Below are positions 49,690 to 59,210 of a DNA stretch of 64,000 nucleotides, in pieces. Below the pieces are notes generated by a model, which was given only the letters and a program-made list of their open reading frames with translations, was not told the origin of the DNA and ran no database searches. Origin of the DNA: Burkholderia cepacia ATCC 25416. GTDB lineage: Bacteria; Pseudomonadota; Gammaproteobacteria; Burkholderiales; Burkholderiaceae. The stretch covers positions 2,294,001-2,358,000 of the forward strand of contig NZ_CP012981.1 in assembly GCF_001411495.1 (NCBI RefSeq), read 5' to 3'. Every line of letters begins with the position of its first letter. Position 1 is the stretch's first letter. A program made the translations under genes and the position numbers.

Positions 49690-50000
49690 TGCAACTGCGT
49701 GAACTCGCGCATGCGCGCACTGGCGACAAGGGCAATACGCTGAACGTGTCGGTGATTTGCCGCGATCCGCGCCATTACGATCATCTGCGCACGCATCTGG
49801 GTGCCGATGCGGTGAAGGCGTGGCTCGCGGGTATCGTGCACGGCGACGTCGTGCGGTACGAACTGCCGGCGCTCGGGGCATTCAATTTCGTGCTGCGCGA
49901 TGCGCTCGGTGGCGGCGTCACGCGCTCGCTCGCGCTCGACGCGCACGGCAAGTCGGTCAGTTCGGCGCTGCTGGCGATCGAGGTGCCGGAGCCGGCGTGA
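49686..50000 (+). CDS. AtuA-like ferredoxin-fold partner protein
   Basis: 104 residues: MQLRELAHARTGDKGNTLNVSVICRDPRHYDHLRTHLGADAVKAWL at the start and FNFVLRDALGGGVTRSLALDAHGKSVSSALLAIEV at the end. This is the small domain fused to the C-terminus of longer AtuA proteins. Here it is a separate, translationally coupled gene (ATGA overlap), so the two products probably form one complex. The TGDKGNT motif is strictly typical. Specific chemistry unknown. Confidence 0.9.
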   Translation: MMQLRELAHARTGDKGNTLNVSVICRDPRHYDHLRTHLGADAVKAWLAGIVHGDVVRYELPALGAFNFVLRDALGGGVTRSLALDAHGKSVSSALLAIEVPEPA

Positions 50001-50041
50001 CGGGCGTGACGGACGGCGCCGCCCGGGCGGGCGAGCCCCCG

Positions 50042-50863
50042 TCACGGAATCAGCAACTCGCGAAGCCCGTCCGCATGCTCGATACGTTCGCCGGCGATGT
50101 GCAGGCGCTGGTCCCTGCGATAGTCGTAAACCGCGCGCGACGCGGCGAGCTGGTCGAAATCGAGCTCGATCGCGTGGCGCGATTCGCCCTTGCCGGCCTC
50201 GAAGATCAGGTTGCCGAACGGATCGGCCGCGAGGCTGCCCCCCGCGAACACGACGTCGTGCGTGCTGCCGCCGACGCGGTTGGCGACCACCGTGAACACC
50301 TGGTTCTCCATCGCCCGCGCCGTTGCCGACGTGCGGTGGACCGGGCGGTACGGTTCCATGTTGCCGTCGGTGATGAGGATCAGCTCGGCGCCGAGTTCGG
50401 CGAGCGCGCGGCCGGTTTCGGGGAATTCGTTGTCGTAGCAGATCAGCAGACCGATCCGCACGCCGTGCCATTCGATCGTCGCGTAGCGGTCGCCGGGCAG
50501 CACGACGCCGTGCTCGCTCACCCACAGGTGCGTCTTGCGGTAGCGCAGCGCGATGCCGTCCGGCGTGACGAACACGGTGGTGTTGTAGAAGCGGCCGCCG
50601 TCGTTCTCGATCAGCCCGACCACGACGGCAACGTCGCGCGCGCGTGCGGCCGCGATGACCGCGCCGACGCCCGGGCCGTCGAGCGGCTCGGCGCATTCGG
50701 CCAGGTTCGACGGATCGAGGAAGCCGGTGAGCTGCGCTTCCGGAAACATCACGATGTCGGTGCCCGGTGCGCAGGTCGCGATCGCTTCGAGCGTGCGCTG
50801 CAGGTTGTAGTGCGTGTCGCCGTCGCGACCGGCGAGCTGGACGATGTCGAGCTTCAGTTTCAT
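50042..50863 (-). CDS. Nitrilase-superfamily carbon-nitrogen hydrolase
   Basis: 273 residues. The Glu-Lys-Cys triad is visible: Glu42 in MFPEAQLTGF, Lys110 in RYRKTHLW and Cys142 in LLICYDNEFPE. The DGNMEPYRPVHRTSATARAMENQ segment is also typical of aliphatic amidase/N-carbamoylase-like members. It hydrolyses a linear amide, nitrile or carbamoyl substrate, not identifiable from sequence. The start follows the family N-terminus (MKLKLDIVQLAGRDGD); longer upstream frame is non-coding. It converges with the AtuA-like gene and is divergent from the chemoreceptor. Confidence 0.9.
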   Translation of the reverse strand: MKLKLDIVQLAGRDGDTHYNLQRTLEAIATCAPGTDIVMFPEAQLTGFLDPSNLAECAEPLDGPGVGAVIAAARARDVAVVVGLIENDGGRFYNTTVFVTPDGIALRYRKTHLWVSEHGVVLPGDRYATIEWHGVRIGLLICYDNEFPETGRALAELGAELILITDGNMEPYRPVHRTSATARAMENQVFTVVANRVGGSTHDVVFAGGSLAADPFGNLIFEAGKGESRHAIELDFDQLAASRAVYDYRRDQRLHIAGERIEHADGLRELLIP

Positions 50864-51136
50864 GGGCGATTTCGGTGGGCGGGGCCGGCGCGGCCGGCTC
50901 CGCAACGTTGGACGTCGGAACGCCCGAGTATGCGCCGAACCGCCGGTTTTCCCATCCCGCCGGCGTGTTAACCCGTCGGGGGTATTGATCCCGCGTACTG
51001 TCGCCGGCCTCGGCTCAACTTTTTTTGCCGGTCTGACCAGTCGAACCTCAAGTTGCATCGCGTGCGGTCGTTAAGGACGGTTGAGTGCCCATTTGACCAA
51101 CCGAAAACAACGCGGCAACCGGAGATCAACGTCATC

Positions 51137-52966
51137 ATGCTGTCATCGATTCGCGCCCGGATTCTGGCGACCTGCGTCGCCATCGTGGTCACGGCCCTGG
51201 CCGTGACAGGCGGCCTTGTGTACTACGTCGTCAAGCAGCACAACGACACGACCATCGACCAGAACCTGCAGTCCGTCCTGACCGGCCACGCGCTCGCGCT
51301 CGACGAGTGGGTCGCGAGCCGCGCGCAGCAGACCCAGGCGCTCGCGGACACGCTGACGCCGGGCGAAGGCGATCCGCTGCCGGCGCTGACGCTGCTCGGC
51401 AAATCGGGCGGTTTCCAGGTGCTCACGCTCGGCCTGCCGGATCGCACCGCGTATTCGAACGTCCCGCTCGCGGCCGGCTACGATCCGACCGCGCGCCCGT
51501 GGTTCAGGCAGGCGGTCGACGCCGGCCGGCTCGTCGTCACGGCGTTGTACCGCGACGCGTCGACCGGCAAGCCCGCGTTCGCGTTCGCCGCCCCGATCGT
51601 TCGCGGCGGCACGCTGAAGGGCGTGCTCGCGGCGAGCCTTTACATGGAGCGCGCGAGCGCGATCGTGGCGTCGATGCATCCGACGCCGTCGAGTTTCGCG
51701 TTCCTGGTCGACAAGAGCGGGCGCCTGATCGCGGGCGCGAAGACCGATCTGATCATGAAGCCGGCCGCCGAGCTGTCGCCCGAACTGACGCCGGAGCGTC
51801 TCGCCGGCCTGCAGACGGCGACCGAACCGGTGGCGATCGACGTGGACGGCGTGACCAAGCTGCTCCGCGCGCGCCCGATCGCCGGGACGGACTGGTCGCT
51901 CGTCATGGCGCTCGACCGGTCGGACGTGACGGCCGGCATGCGCGCCGTCGCGACGACGACGCTCATTGCGATCCTCGTCGTCGCCTGCGTCGCGGCGGCA
52001 CTCGTCGGCGCGTTGACGAACGCGGCATTCAAGCGCGTGCTGCTCGTGCGCGACGCGCTGACCGACGTCGCGAGCGGGAGCGGGGACCTGACGAAGCGGC
52101 TGCCGGCCGACGGCGGCGACGAGGCCGCGCAGATCGCGCGGGCCTTCAACCTGTTCGCCGAAAAGATCAGCGCGATCCTGCTGCAGATACGCGGATTCAG
52201 CGAATCCGTGAGCGTGGCGAGCGCGGAGATCGCGCAGGGCAACCAGGACCTGTCGAGCCGCACCGAACATGCGGCATCGAGCCTGCAGGAGACCGCGGCG
52301 GCGCTCGAGGAGATCGCCGGCACGGCGCGCAACTCGGCCGATGCGGCCACGCAGGTGAGCCGGCTGGCGGAATCGGCGTCGGGCGTTGCCGTACGCGGCG
52401 GCGAGGTGGTGAGCGAGGTGGTCGCGACGATGGACGAGATCACGAAGGCGTCGGCCGAGATCTCGAACATCATCGGCGTGATCGACGGCATCGCGTTCCA
52501 GACCAACATCCTCGCGCTGAATGCGGCCGTCGAGGCGGCGCGCGCGCACGAGCACGGGCGAGGCTTCGCGGTCGTCGCGGGCGAGGTGCGCACGCTCGCG
52601 CAACGCAGCGCGGTGGCCGCCAGGGAAATCAAGCAGTTGATCCAGTCGTCCGTCGAGAAGATCGAAGGCGGATCGGGGCTCGTGAAGACGGCCGGCACGA
52701 CGATGGACGAGATCGTCGAGGGCGTGCGCGGCATCACGAGCGTGATCGCGGAAATGACGGTCGCGGCGAACGAGCAGAGCACCGGGATCGCGCAGGTGAA
52801 CCAGGCCGTGTCGCAGCTCGATCACTCGACGCAGCAGAACGCTGCCCTCGTCGAGGAGTCGGCTGCGGCCGCCGCGCTGTTGCGCGAGCAGGCGGCTCAG
52901 CTCGCGCAGACGGTCGGCGAATTCAAGCTCGCGGGTTCGCACCGGGCCGCGACGGCATCGGCATGA
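51137..52966 (+). CDS. Methyl-accepting chemotaxis protein
   Basis: 609 residues. TM1 near residues 8-30 ([24 protein letters not shown]). A periplasmic dCache-like sensor follows with [52 protein letters not shown], the pocket that binds amino acids or small acids in this group. TM2 is around 300-320, then a HAMP domain and a signalling domain with [41 protein letters not shown]. No C-terminal CheR-tethering pentapeptide. It relays ligand binding to CheA/CheW. Ligand unknown. Confidence 0.95.
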   Translation: MLSSIRARILATCVAIVVTALAVTGGLVYYVVKQHNDTTIDQNLQSVLTGHALALDEWVASRAQQTQALADTLTPGEGDPLPALTLLGKSGGFQVLTLGLPDRTAYSNVPLAAGYDPTARPWFRQAVDAGRLVVTALYRDASTGKPAFAFAAPIVRGGTLKGVLAASLYMERASAIVASMHPTPSSFAFLVDKSGRLIAGAKTDLIMKPAAELSPELTPERLAGLQTATEPVAIDVDGVTKLLRARPIAGTDWSLVMALDRSDVTAGMRAVATTTLIAILVVACVAAALVGALTNAAFKRVLLVRDALTDVASGSGDLTKRLPADGGDEAAQIARAFNLFAEKISAILLQIRGFSESVSVASAEIAQGNQDLSSRTEHAASSLQETAAALEEIAGTARNSADAATQVSRLAESASGVAVRGGEVVSEVVATMDEITKASAEISNIIGVIDGIAFQTNILALNAAVEAARAHEHGRGFAVVAGEVRTLAQRSAVAAREIKQLIQSSVEKIEGGSGLVKTAGTTMDEIVEGVRGITSVIAEMTVAANEQSTGIAQVNQAVSQLDHSTQQNAALVEESAAAAALLREQAAQLAQTVGEFKLAGSHRAATASA

Positions 52967-53036
52967 TCCGGCCGCGGCCGTCGAAGGCCGCCGCAAAGAG
53001 GCACGCAGGGAGGCGAAACGGGCGCGACGGAGCGCG

Positions 53037-53828
53037 CTATCCGTCGGTCTGCGCCTTCAGGAACAGTGAAAACAGTTCCGATTGCGAATTGATCGCGAGC
53101 TTCCCGTAGATGTTGCGCCGATGCACCTTGACCGTTTCGGCGGAAATCGACAGCTTGTTCGCGACTTCCTTGTTCGAGCGGCCGCTGAGGATCAGCCGGA
53201 TCACGTCGAGTTCGCGCGCGGTGAGCGGCGTGCCGAGCCGCGCCATCGCCTGCTCGAAGCCATCGTGCGCGCCGGCCCGGCGCGGCGGCGCCTGCTCCGC
53301 GGAGGCGGGCTCGAACGCGAGCCGCTGCCGCATCAGCGCGGCCACCCACGGCCGGATCAGGTCGAGCAGCGCAACCTGCCCGGGGCTGAAGCGCCGTTTG
53401 CTGCCGAGCGACAGGCACAGCGTGCGCGCATCGTCGAGCACGACGTTGAACTGCACCTCGTCCTCGACGACGTTGTGCGTGAAATAGAGCGTGTAGTACT
53501 CGGTATCGCGAAAGCATTCGGGCGCGACGTCCGACAGCCGGAACAGGCCGCTCCTCGGCGCGTCGCGGTTCGCGATGTAGAACGGGTCGAGCTGGTACAG
53601 GCCCTGCACGTAGTCGCGGAACAGCGGGTCGGGGCCGCCGCCTTCGTACGGGCATTCGGCGAACACCTGCGGGCGGCCGTCGCCGAAGGTCAGCACGACC
53701 CAGCTGTCGACCGCGACGTATTCCTCGATCAGCCGGATCAGCGCCAGCCAGAAGCCCGGCTGGTCGAGCGACTCGATGAGCCGCCCGACCGAACGATGCC
53801 ACGCGACATCCTGCAAGGTGAGGTTCAT
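53037..53828 (-). CDS. LuxR-family transcriptional regulator
   Basis: 263 residues. The N-terminal 190 residues (VGRLIESLDQPGFWLALIRLIEEYVAVDSWVVLTF, DPLFRDYVQGLYQLDPFY) form a sensor-like domain that is not the standard acyl-homoserine-lactone pocket. The C-terminal LuxR HTH is LTARELDVIRLILSGRSNKEVANKLSISAETVKVHRRNIYGKL. No receiver domain. It is divergent from the TPR-PcfJ-DUF1266 series with a gap of about 170 bases, so those genes are its plausible targets. Signal unknown. Confidence 0.9.
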   Translation of the reverse strand: MNLTLQDVAWHRSVGRLIESLDQPGFWLALIRLIEEYVAVDSWVVLTFGDGRPQVFAECPYEGGGPDPLFRDYVQGLYQLDPFYIANRDAPRSGLFRLSDVAPECFRDTEYYTLYFTHNVVEDEVQFNVVLDDARTLCLSLGSKRRFSPGQVALLDLIRPWVAALMRQRLAFEPASAEQAPPRRAGAHDGFEQAMARLGTPLTARELDVIRLILSGRSNKEVANKLSISAETVKVHRRNIYGKLAINSQSELFSLFLKAQTDG

Positions 53829-53999
53829 GCGGTTTCCGGGTCGGCGGGACCGGTCGGCGCGCGTCGCGCCGTCGCACCGTGCGCATCGACCTGTCCGGGG
53901 ATGAAGAACGAGATCGTAACGCCGGGCGACGCGAATGGCGAGGCCGCGCACGGTCGCCGTCTCCTGATAAGCTATCGCGATTCCGAGATGGAGAAGTCG

Positions 54000-56399
54000 A
54001 TGACTCCCAGCGCCAATACAACTACAAACGCCCATTCCAATATCGATATGACGACGATGCCCCTGACGGGCCAGCCGCTCGACACACTGATGAACCGGCT
54101 CGAAGCCGATCTCGAGGAAAGCGATTCGAGCCGCGAGAGCGACCTTGCGGCACGACTGCGTGCGCAGCCGTTGCGTGCCGATTCGCTCGACGCGATCGCG
54201 CGCCTGCACACGCTGTGGATGCACGCCGGCGATCCGGCCGCCGCGCGCGCCGTGCTCGACGAGGACGGCACGGGCGTGCACGACGCGGCGCCGCCCGAGG
54301 CGCGGCCCGACATCCGCATGCAACTCGCGCTATACCGGCTGCAGGTCGCCCGGCACCTGGGCGAGAACGACGCCGTCACCGAGGCGATCGGCCAGATGCA
54401 CGACGTCTTGCGCACGTCGCCGACGCTCGATGCCGATCGCTACGTCCGCGCACGCATTCTCGATACGCTCGAATTCGACCACGCGGAGCATGCGCTCGAC
54501 GCGATCGAACTGCGGCATGCGCTGAACCGCGCGATTGCCGGCCGCGCCACGTTTCGCGCGTGGGACGAGGCGAACCGGCAATGCCTGCGCGCGTGGGCAC
54601 TGCGGCGTCTCGACCGGGACGACGACGCGCGTGCGGCGGCCGAGGCCGCGGTGGCTGCGATGGCATCGGCAGCGGCGGACCAGGACATCGACGCCGACGA
54701 CTGGCTGCGGATCGGCCGGGCGATGATCGAGATCGCGCCGTTGCAGTTCGACACCATTCGCCAGGCCGTCGAGTCGCGCATTGCCGACTGGGCGCTGCCG
54801 CCTCGCCGCGAGGCCGAGGTGAGGCTGGCGCGGCTCGCCGCGCGGGCGGCACACGCGCAAGGCGATCTCGCGGGCGCGCTGGCCCGTTGCGAGATGGCGC
54901 GCCACAGCCTCGAATCGGACGGCGGAGACGACTTCATCGAATACGAACTGCCGTGGCTGCTCGAGGCGGGCCGTTTCGACGAGGCAGGGCGCAGGGCGTT
55001 CTTCCACGTGTACCAGATCGAAAGCAGCATGCTCGACCGGGTCGGGCAGATCATCCATGCGCGCCTGGCCGAGCCGACCGACACGTCGGTCTGGTGGCCG
55101 CTGTGCGCGATGCGCGCAGCGGGTTTCCAGCCGACGCTCGAGCGGCTCGTCGAACTCGGCGCGGAAGGGCCCGACGCGCTGGCCGCGCGTTCGCCGACCC
55201 ATGGCGAGATCTTTGCCGCGTTCGGCTCGCTCGAAGGCGACGCGTTGCGCTACGCGATCGCCGACGCCGCGCGCGAGGTCGCACTGCGGCGCGCGCCCGG
55301 CCATCCGTGGATCGCGCGGCTCGCGGCCGTCTACGACGGCGAAACCGGCCGCATCGACGCGACGACCCAGGCCGCGCGCCTGCTCGCGGCCGCGCAGGAA
55401 GGCGAGATGTACGACAACCGCACCGGGTTCATGCTGACCGATGCGCGCATTCGGGCGCTGGGTGTCGCCGCCGCGATGAAGCTGCCGCCGCCGCCGCTGC
55501 GCAGCGGCTTGTGGAGCTACGGCTACGCGTGCTCGATCGAGGACAGGGCCGAGGAGGCGATCGACGCGCTGCCGGCCGCGGAACAGGCGCCGGTGCGCGC
55601 CGATCTCGAGCGCCTGAAGATCGCCGCGTATGAGCAGGGCCGCGCCTGCATGGAGCGCTTCTTCGAGACGGGCAACGGCCATCCGTACGATGCGTGCGCG
55701 CACCTGTATTCGATGCTCTGCAACAACCTCGCGATCCTCTATCGCGGCGAGGAGCGCTACGACGAAGCGCTGGTCCTGCATCGCAGCGGGATCGCGGCGA
55801 GTTCGTTTGCCGAGCATTACGACGGGGTGCGCTACGTGCTCGCGTGCCAGGAGAAGGATGAAGAGATGCTCGAAGCCGCCGAGCAGCTGTGGCACTACGC
55901 CGCCGAATACGGTTACAGCCGGCACGAGCCGAACTGGTACGTGCGCGACGTGGTGCGCGCGCTGTACCGCGTCGATCGCTGCAACGAATTGCCGATCTGG
56001 CTCGAGCGCCTCGTCGGCTGGCAGCGCGAGCACGACCAGCTCGACGGCAGGTTGCCCGACGAGGCACTGATTGCCCGCCTCGTGTTCGCGGCCCACATGT
56101 CGGAGTCGCATCCGGACCAGGCATCGGCGCTGTACGACGCCGCGCGTGCGCAGGCCGACGCGTCGCGCGATCTGAACGTGCTGCTCCGGGCCGCCGACGC
56201 GGCGTACGAACTGGGCCGCCAGCCGGACGCGAAATATTTCTACGAACGGGTGCTCGCCGGCAACCGGTACGCCGCCGAACCGCTCGACCTGAAGATGGAC
56301 GTGATCGAGCGGCGGATCAGCGAGGCCGGTGCGCCGCCTGCGGCGCCGGGCCCGGCGACGGCCGCGCCGGGCAAGCGCTGGTGGAAGTTCTGGCAATGA
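54000..56399 (+). CDS. Large TPR-like helical repeat protein of unknown function
   Basis: 799 residues from the ATG preceded by GATGGAGAAG; earlier in-frame ATGs at 53988 and 53901 are less convincing. No signal peptide or membrane helix. The protein is almost wholly helical, with TPR-like pairs such as LDAIARLHTLWMHAGDPAAARAVLDE and LCNNLAILYRGEERYDEALVLHRSGIA. It ends in a basic/aromatic tail KRWWKFWQ. Probably a protein-protein interaction scaffold. Its stop overlaps the PcfJ-like start (ATGA), implying that the two products work together. I do not recognise a named homologue. Confidence 0.8.
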   Translation: MTPSANTTTNAHSNIDMTTMPLTGQPLDTLMNRLEADLEESDSSRESDLAARLRAQPLRADSLDAIARLHTLWMHAGDPAAARAVLDEDGTGVHDAAPPEARPDIRMQLALYRLQVARHLGENDAVTEAIGQMHDVLRTSPTLDADRYVRARILDTLEFDHAEHALDAIELRHALNRAIAGRATFRAWDEANRQCLRAWALRRLDRDDDARAAAEAAVAAMASAAADQDIDADDWLRIGRAMIEIAPLQFDTIRQAVESRIADWALPPRREAEVRLARLAARAAHAQGDLAGALARCEMARHSLESDGGDDFIEYELPWLLEAGRFDEAGRRAFFHVYQIESSMLDRVGQIIHARLAEPTDTSVWWPLCAMRAAGFQPTLERLVELGAEGPDALAARSPTHGEIFAAFGSLEGDALRYAIADAAREVALRRAPGHPWIARLAAVYDGETGRIDATTQAARLLAAAQEGEMYDNRTGFMLTDARIRALGVAAAMKLPPPPLRSGLWSYGYACSIEDRAEEAIDALPAAEQAPVRADLERLKIAAYEQGRACMERFFETGNGHPYDACAHLYSMLCNNLAILYRGEERYDEALVLHRSGIAASSFAEHYDGVRYVLACQEKDEEMLEAAEQLWHYAAEYGYSRHEPNWYVRDVVRALYRVDRCNELPIWLERLVGWQREHDQLDGRLPDEALIARLVFAAHMSESHPDQASALYDAARAQADASRDLNVLLRAADAAYELGRQPDAKYFYERVLAGNRYAAEPLDLKMDVIERRISEAGAPPAAPGPATAAPGKRWWKFWQ

Positions 56400-57616
56400 C
56401 GGCCGTCGGTCGGCGGGCCGGCTATGCGCCGCGCAACGCGCTGAACGCCGATGCGCTGAAAGCGGCGATCGCCGCGCGCAGCACCGCGCGAGGCGATGCC
56501 GACGCGGTGCGCGCGTGGCTGCTCAACCATTTCTACCGGCACGTCGTCGCGAACTTCGAGCCGGCACGCACGATCGGGTCGCTCGACGACGCGCGGCAGG
56601 CGCTCGGTAACGCCGCGCCGCCGGCGTGGGTCGCGCGGCGCTTCGGTGCGGACGCGAAGACGATCGGCGAGGCCGACGCCGGCAGGCTGGCGCCCGTCGT
56701 CTGGGTCGACCCGGGCGATCCGCAGCTTCTCGCGCTCGAAACCACGCTCGTCGAGTTCCTCGAGTCGCGCAAGGGGACCGGGCTCGACGGCAAGCTCGAC
56801 CGCGTCAATTGCCCGCAGGCGCTCGCGATGTGGGAACGCGAGCATGCGGAGATGGCGGCCCGGATCGCGCGCGGCTGGCGCGAGAGCCAGCCCGATGCGC
56901 TGCGCACCTGGTGTGAAACCGCGAACGGCCGCTTCGTCGAATTCCTGCCCGACAGCGCGCTGCTGCGCGCCGAAATGGCGTTCGAGAGTTACGTGATGCG
57001 CCATTGCCTCGGCCAGTTCGCCGACCGGCAGGCGCTGACGGGCGGCTACGGCGGGCGCTACGCGGAAGCGATCGAGGCGCGCACGCTGCGGCTGCTGAGC
57101 TTCCGGGACGCGAGCGGCCAGCCGCACATCACGATCAGTGTCGCGATGCGCGCGGACGGCGGCCTCGACGTCGATCAGGTCAAGGGCAAGCAGAACCGGC
57201 CGCCGGTCGAGCGCTATGTCGACGACGTGCTGGCGTGCCTGAATACGCTGGGGACGACGGATAACACGCCGCCCGACTGCATCGCGCTCGGCGTGGTCCA
57301 TACGGCGTCGGGGTGGTGCAGGATCGAGGACGTGACGGATGCCGCGTCGCAAGCACGGCTCGTCGCGCGCCATCCGCAATTGTTCGGGCGGCTCGCCGAG
57401 CCGACGCCGACCGTCGAGTGGCTGGTCGCCGCGCGGCAGCCCGAACTGCTGCAGGCGCGGCCGCCGCGTGCCGGCTCGGTGCGTTACGCGGTGCGCGCGA
57501 CGCTGGCGCCCGCGGTGCCGTCCGCGCAACGGGACGACGCACAGCCCGCCTTTGCAACCGAGAACGTGCGCTGGCCCGGCTACGACGCGCCGCACGGCGC
57601 CAGTGCCGGCGAATGA
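56396..57616 (+). CDS. PcfJ-domain-like protein
   Basis: 406 residues. The core motif ESYVMRHCLGQFADRQALTGG (Met201-Cys204 within it), then RTLRLLSFRDASGQPHITISV and VDQVKGKQNRPP, matches the PcfJ-like layout MRHCVGSY, lfsLRd-g-p-Ti and Q-kGk-Nr-p. Named after an enterococcal plasmid gene, this domain is widespread and its biochemical role is unknown. The N-terminal 190 residues and C-terminal 110 are family-unspecific. Translationally coupled to the TPR gene and followed by a DUF1266 gene after 13 bases. Confidence 0.8.
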   Translation: MTAVGRRAGYAPRNALNADALKAAIAARSTARGDADAVRAWLLNHFYRHVVANFEPARTIGSLDDARQALGNAAPPAWVARRFGADAKTIGEADAGRLAPVVWVDPGDPQLLALETTLVEFLESRKGTGLDGKLDRVNCPQALAMWEREHAEMAARIARGWRESQPDALRTWCETANGRFVEFLPDSALLRAEMAFESYVMRHCLGQFADRQALTGGYGGRYAEAIEARTLRLLSFRDASGQPHITISVAMRADGGLDVDQVKGKQNRPPVERYVDDVLACLNTLGTTDNTPPDCIALGVVHTASGWCRIEDVTDAASQARLVARHPQLFGRLAEPTPTVEWLVAARQPELLQARPPRAGSVRYAVRATLAPAVPSAQRDDAQPAFATENVRWPGYDAPHGASAGE

Positions 57617-57629
57617 CGGGGCGAAGACC

Positions 57630-58301
57630 ATGACATTCAAGCTGATCGTCGCGTTGTTCGTGCTGTGGCGTATCGTGCGCTACTTCCGCCGGCGCGGTGC
57701 GCGCCATTCGACCTTGTCCGCCCGCAAGCACTGGGCGCTGCTGCTCGCGCATCCGTACGTGGAGGCGACCGGGTTCTCGGGTTTCGACGATGCGGATACG
57801 AGCCACCTGAACGACACGTCGCGCAAGTTCCTGCGCGCGCAGATGCTGCATCAGATGGAGTTGCGCACCGACGCGACGGACGACGATGCGCGCGCGCACC
57901 TCGCACGCGTGCTCGAGACGCAATGGTTTCGGGCCGACCTGCATGCGCTGCAGCCGACCGACGACCCGCGTGCCGCACTCGCGTTCGCCTGTGCGCGGAT
58001 GGCGTTCCTCGCGCGAGTGGCGATGCTGATGGGCTGGACCGAGCCGGACACCGCGTGGCGTGTGCTGTTGCTCAACGCGCAGCGCGCGCAGGATTGTTTC
58101 GGCAGCTGGACGGATTTCGGTAGCGCGTATATCGCGGGCCGCAAGCAGTGGGTGGCCGGGTTTCGCGCCGACCCGTTCGGCAAGGCGTTCGACGACGCCA
58201 CGCTGCAGCGCTGGCTTGCATCGGGTGACGGTGTGTGGGGGCGGGCGGCATGGCCGGGGCTGGCGGCGTTCGATCCCGAACCGGTCGCGCAACCTCGATG
58301 A
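57630..58301 (+). CDS. DUF1266 protein with N-terminal membrane anchor
   Basis: 223 residues. A short hydrophobic N-terminus (LIVALFVLWRIVRYF) may anchor it to the inner membrane. DUF1266 features are LVHP-like RKHWALLLAHPYVEATGFSGF, ARVLETQWFRADLHALQP, ALAFACARMAFLARVAMLMGWTE and SWTDFGSAYIAGRKQW. E. coli YbeR and YbeU share this domain and sit beside Hsc/DnaJ-like chaperone genes. No reaction is known. It lies in series with the TPR and PcfJ-like genes and probably shares their transcript. Confidence 0.85.
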   Translation: MTFKLIVALFVLWRIVRYFRRRGARHSTLSARKHWALLLAHPYVEATGFSGFDDADTSHLNDTSRKFLRAQMLHQMELRTDATDDDARAHLARVLETQWFRADLHALQPTDDPRAALAFACARMAFLARVAMLMGWTEPDTAWRVLLLNAQRAQDCFGSWTDFGSAYIAGRKQWVAGFRADPFGKAFDDATLQRWLASGDGVWGRAAWPGLAAFDPEPVAQPR

Positions 58302-58361
58302 CGCATTGATGCCGCCAGCAGCTCATTTCGCATACCGCTTTCCGTTCCTGCCGACGCCGAC

Positions 58362-59168
58362 ATGATTTCATCCGTTCATCCCCTGTTGCGACGCCTGGCG
58401 CTGTCCGTTGCGTGTGCGGTGCCGGCGACGGTGCTGCCCGCGACGGCGCAGGCGGTCGAGCCGGTCGCGGCCGACCGTCTGCTGCGCACGTTCCTCCACG
58501 ACCACTACGGCAACTGGCGCGCGGACCGCAAGGGCTGGCAGTCGGACGCGGGCGATTTCATTTATTCGCCGTGCGGGTCGCTGCGCGTCGCGACCGCCGA
58601 CGGCCCGCGGTATCTGCTCGCGGTGTGCGGCGAGACCGAGGCCGCCGTGCAGGACGGCATGCCGGGGATGGATTCGGACGGCACGACGGGCACCATCGAC
58701 CTGTACGTGCTGAAGCCCGCGGCGGACGGCAAGACGCTCGAGCCGGTGGTGAAGAAGACGGATATCGCGTCCGGCAAGCGCGGCGAGCCGGGTACGGTGC
58801 GCATCGAGCGGTACGGCCCGCACCTGTTCGGCTTCACGATCGGCGACGGCGTCACGCTGCAGGGCTATACGATGGCGATGCGATCGATCTGGCTGCCGGT
58901 CGGCAACGCGATCGTCGAGGCGGCGCCGCGCATCGACGAAGCGCTCGACAACACGGGGTCGCTCGATTGCGGGAACGCGAAGTCGCATTGCGAGAGCCGC
59001 ACGTTTTCGATCGTGCCCGACACGACCGGCACCGGCGACGTCTATCCGCTGACGGTCACGGAAACGGGCTCGCGCGGCGACAAGGCGATTCACGCGCGCT
59101 ACACGGTGACGTTCGACGCGGCGCGCGGCCGCTACGTGGTGCCGAAGGCGTTGCGCGCAGGATACTGA
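58362..59168 (+). CDS. Exported protein of unknown function
   Basis: 268 residues. Signal peptide LALSVACAVPATVLPATAQA; the mature protein starts VEPVAADRLLRTFLHDHYGNWRADRKGW. It contains two Cys-bearing loops (FIYSPCGSLRV, LLAVCGETEAAV) and a later pair (LDCGNAKSHCESR) that could form disulfides in the periplasm. No catalytic motif or known domain recognised. It lies 60 bases after the DUF1266 gene in the same direction and may be the last gene of that series. Confidence 0.8.
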   Translation: MISSVHPLLRRLALSVACAVPATVLPATAQAVEPVAADRLLRTFLHDHYGNWRADRKGWQSDAGDFIYSPCGSLRVATADGPRYLLAVCGETEAAVQDGMPGMDSDGTTGTIDLYVLKPAADGKTLEPVVKKTDIASGKRGEPGTVRIERYGPHLFGFTIGDGVTLQGYTMAMRSIWLPVGNAIVEAAPRIDEALDNTGSLDCGNAKSHCESRTFSIVPDTTGTGDVYPLTVTETGSRGDKAIHARYTVTFDAARGRYVVPKALRAGY

Positions 59169-59210
59169 CCGTTCGCGCGAAGGAACGGGCGGCGCGGTGC
59201 CGCCCGCCTG

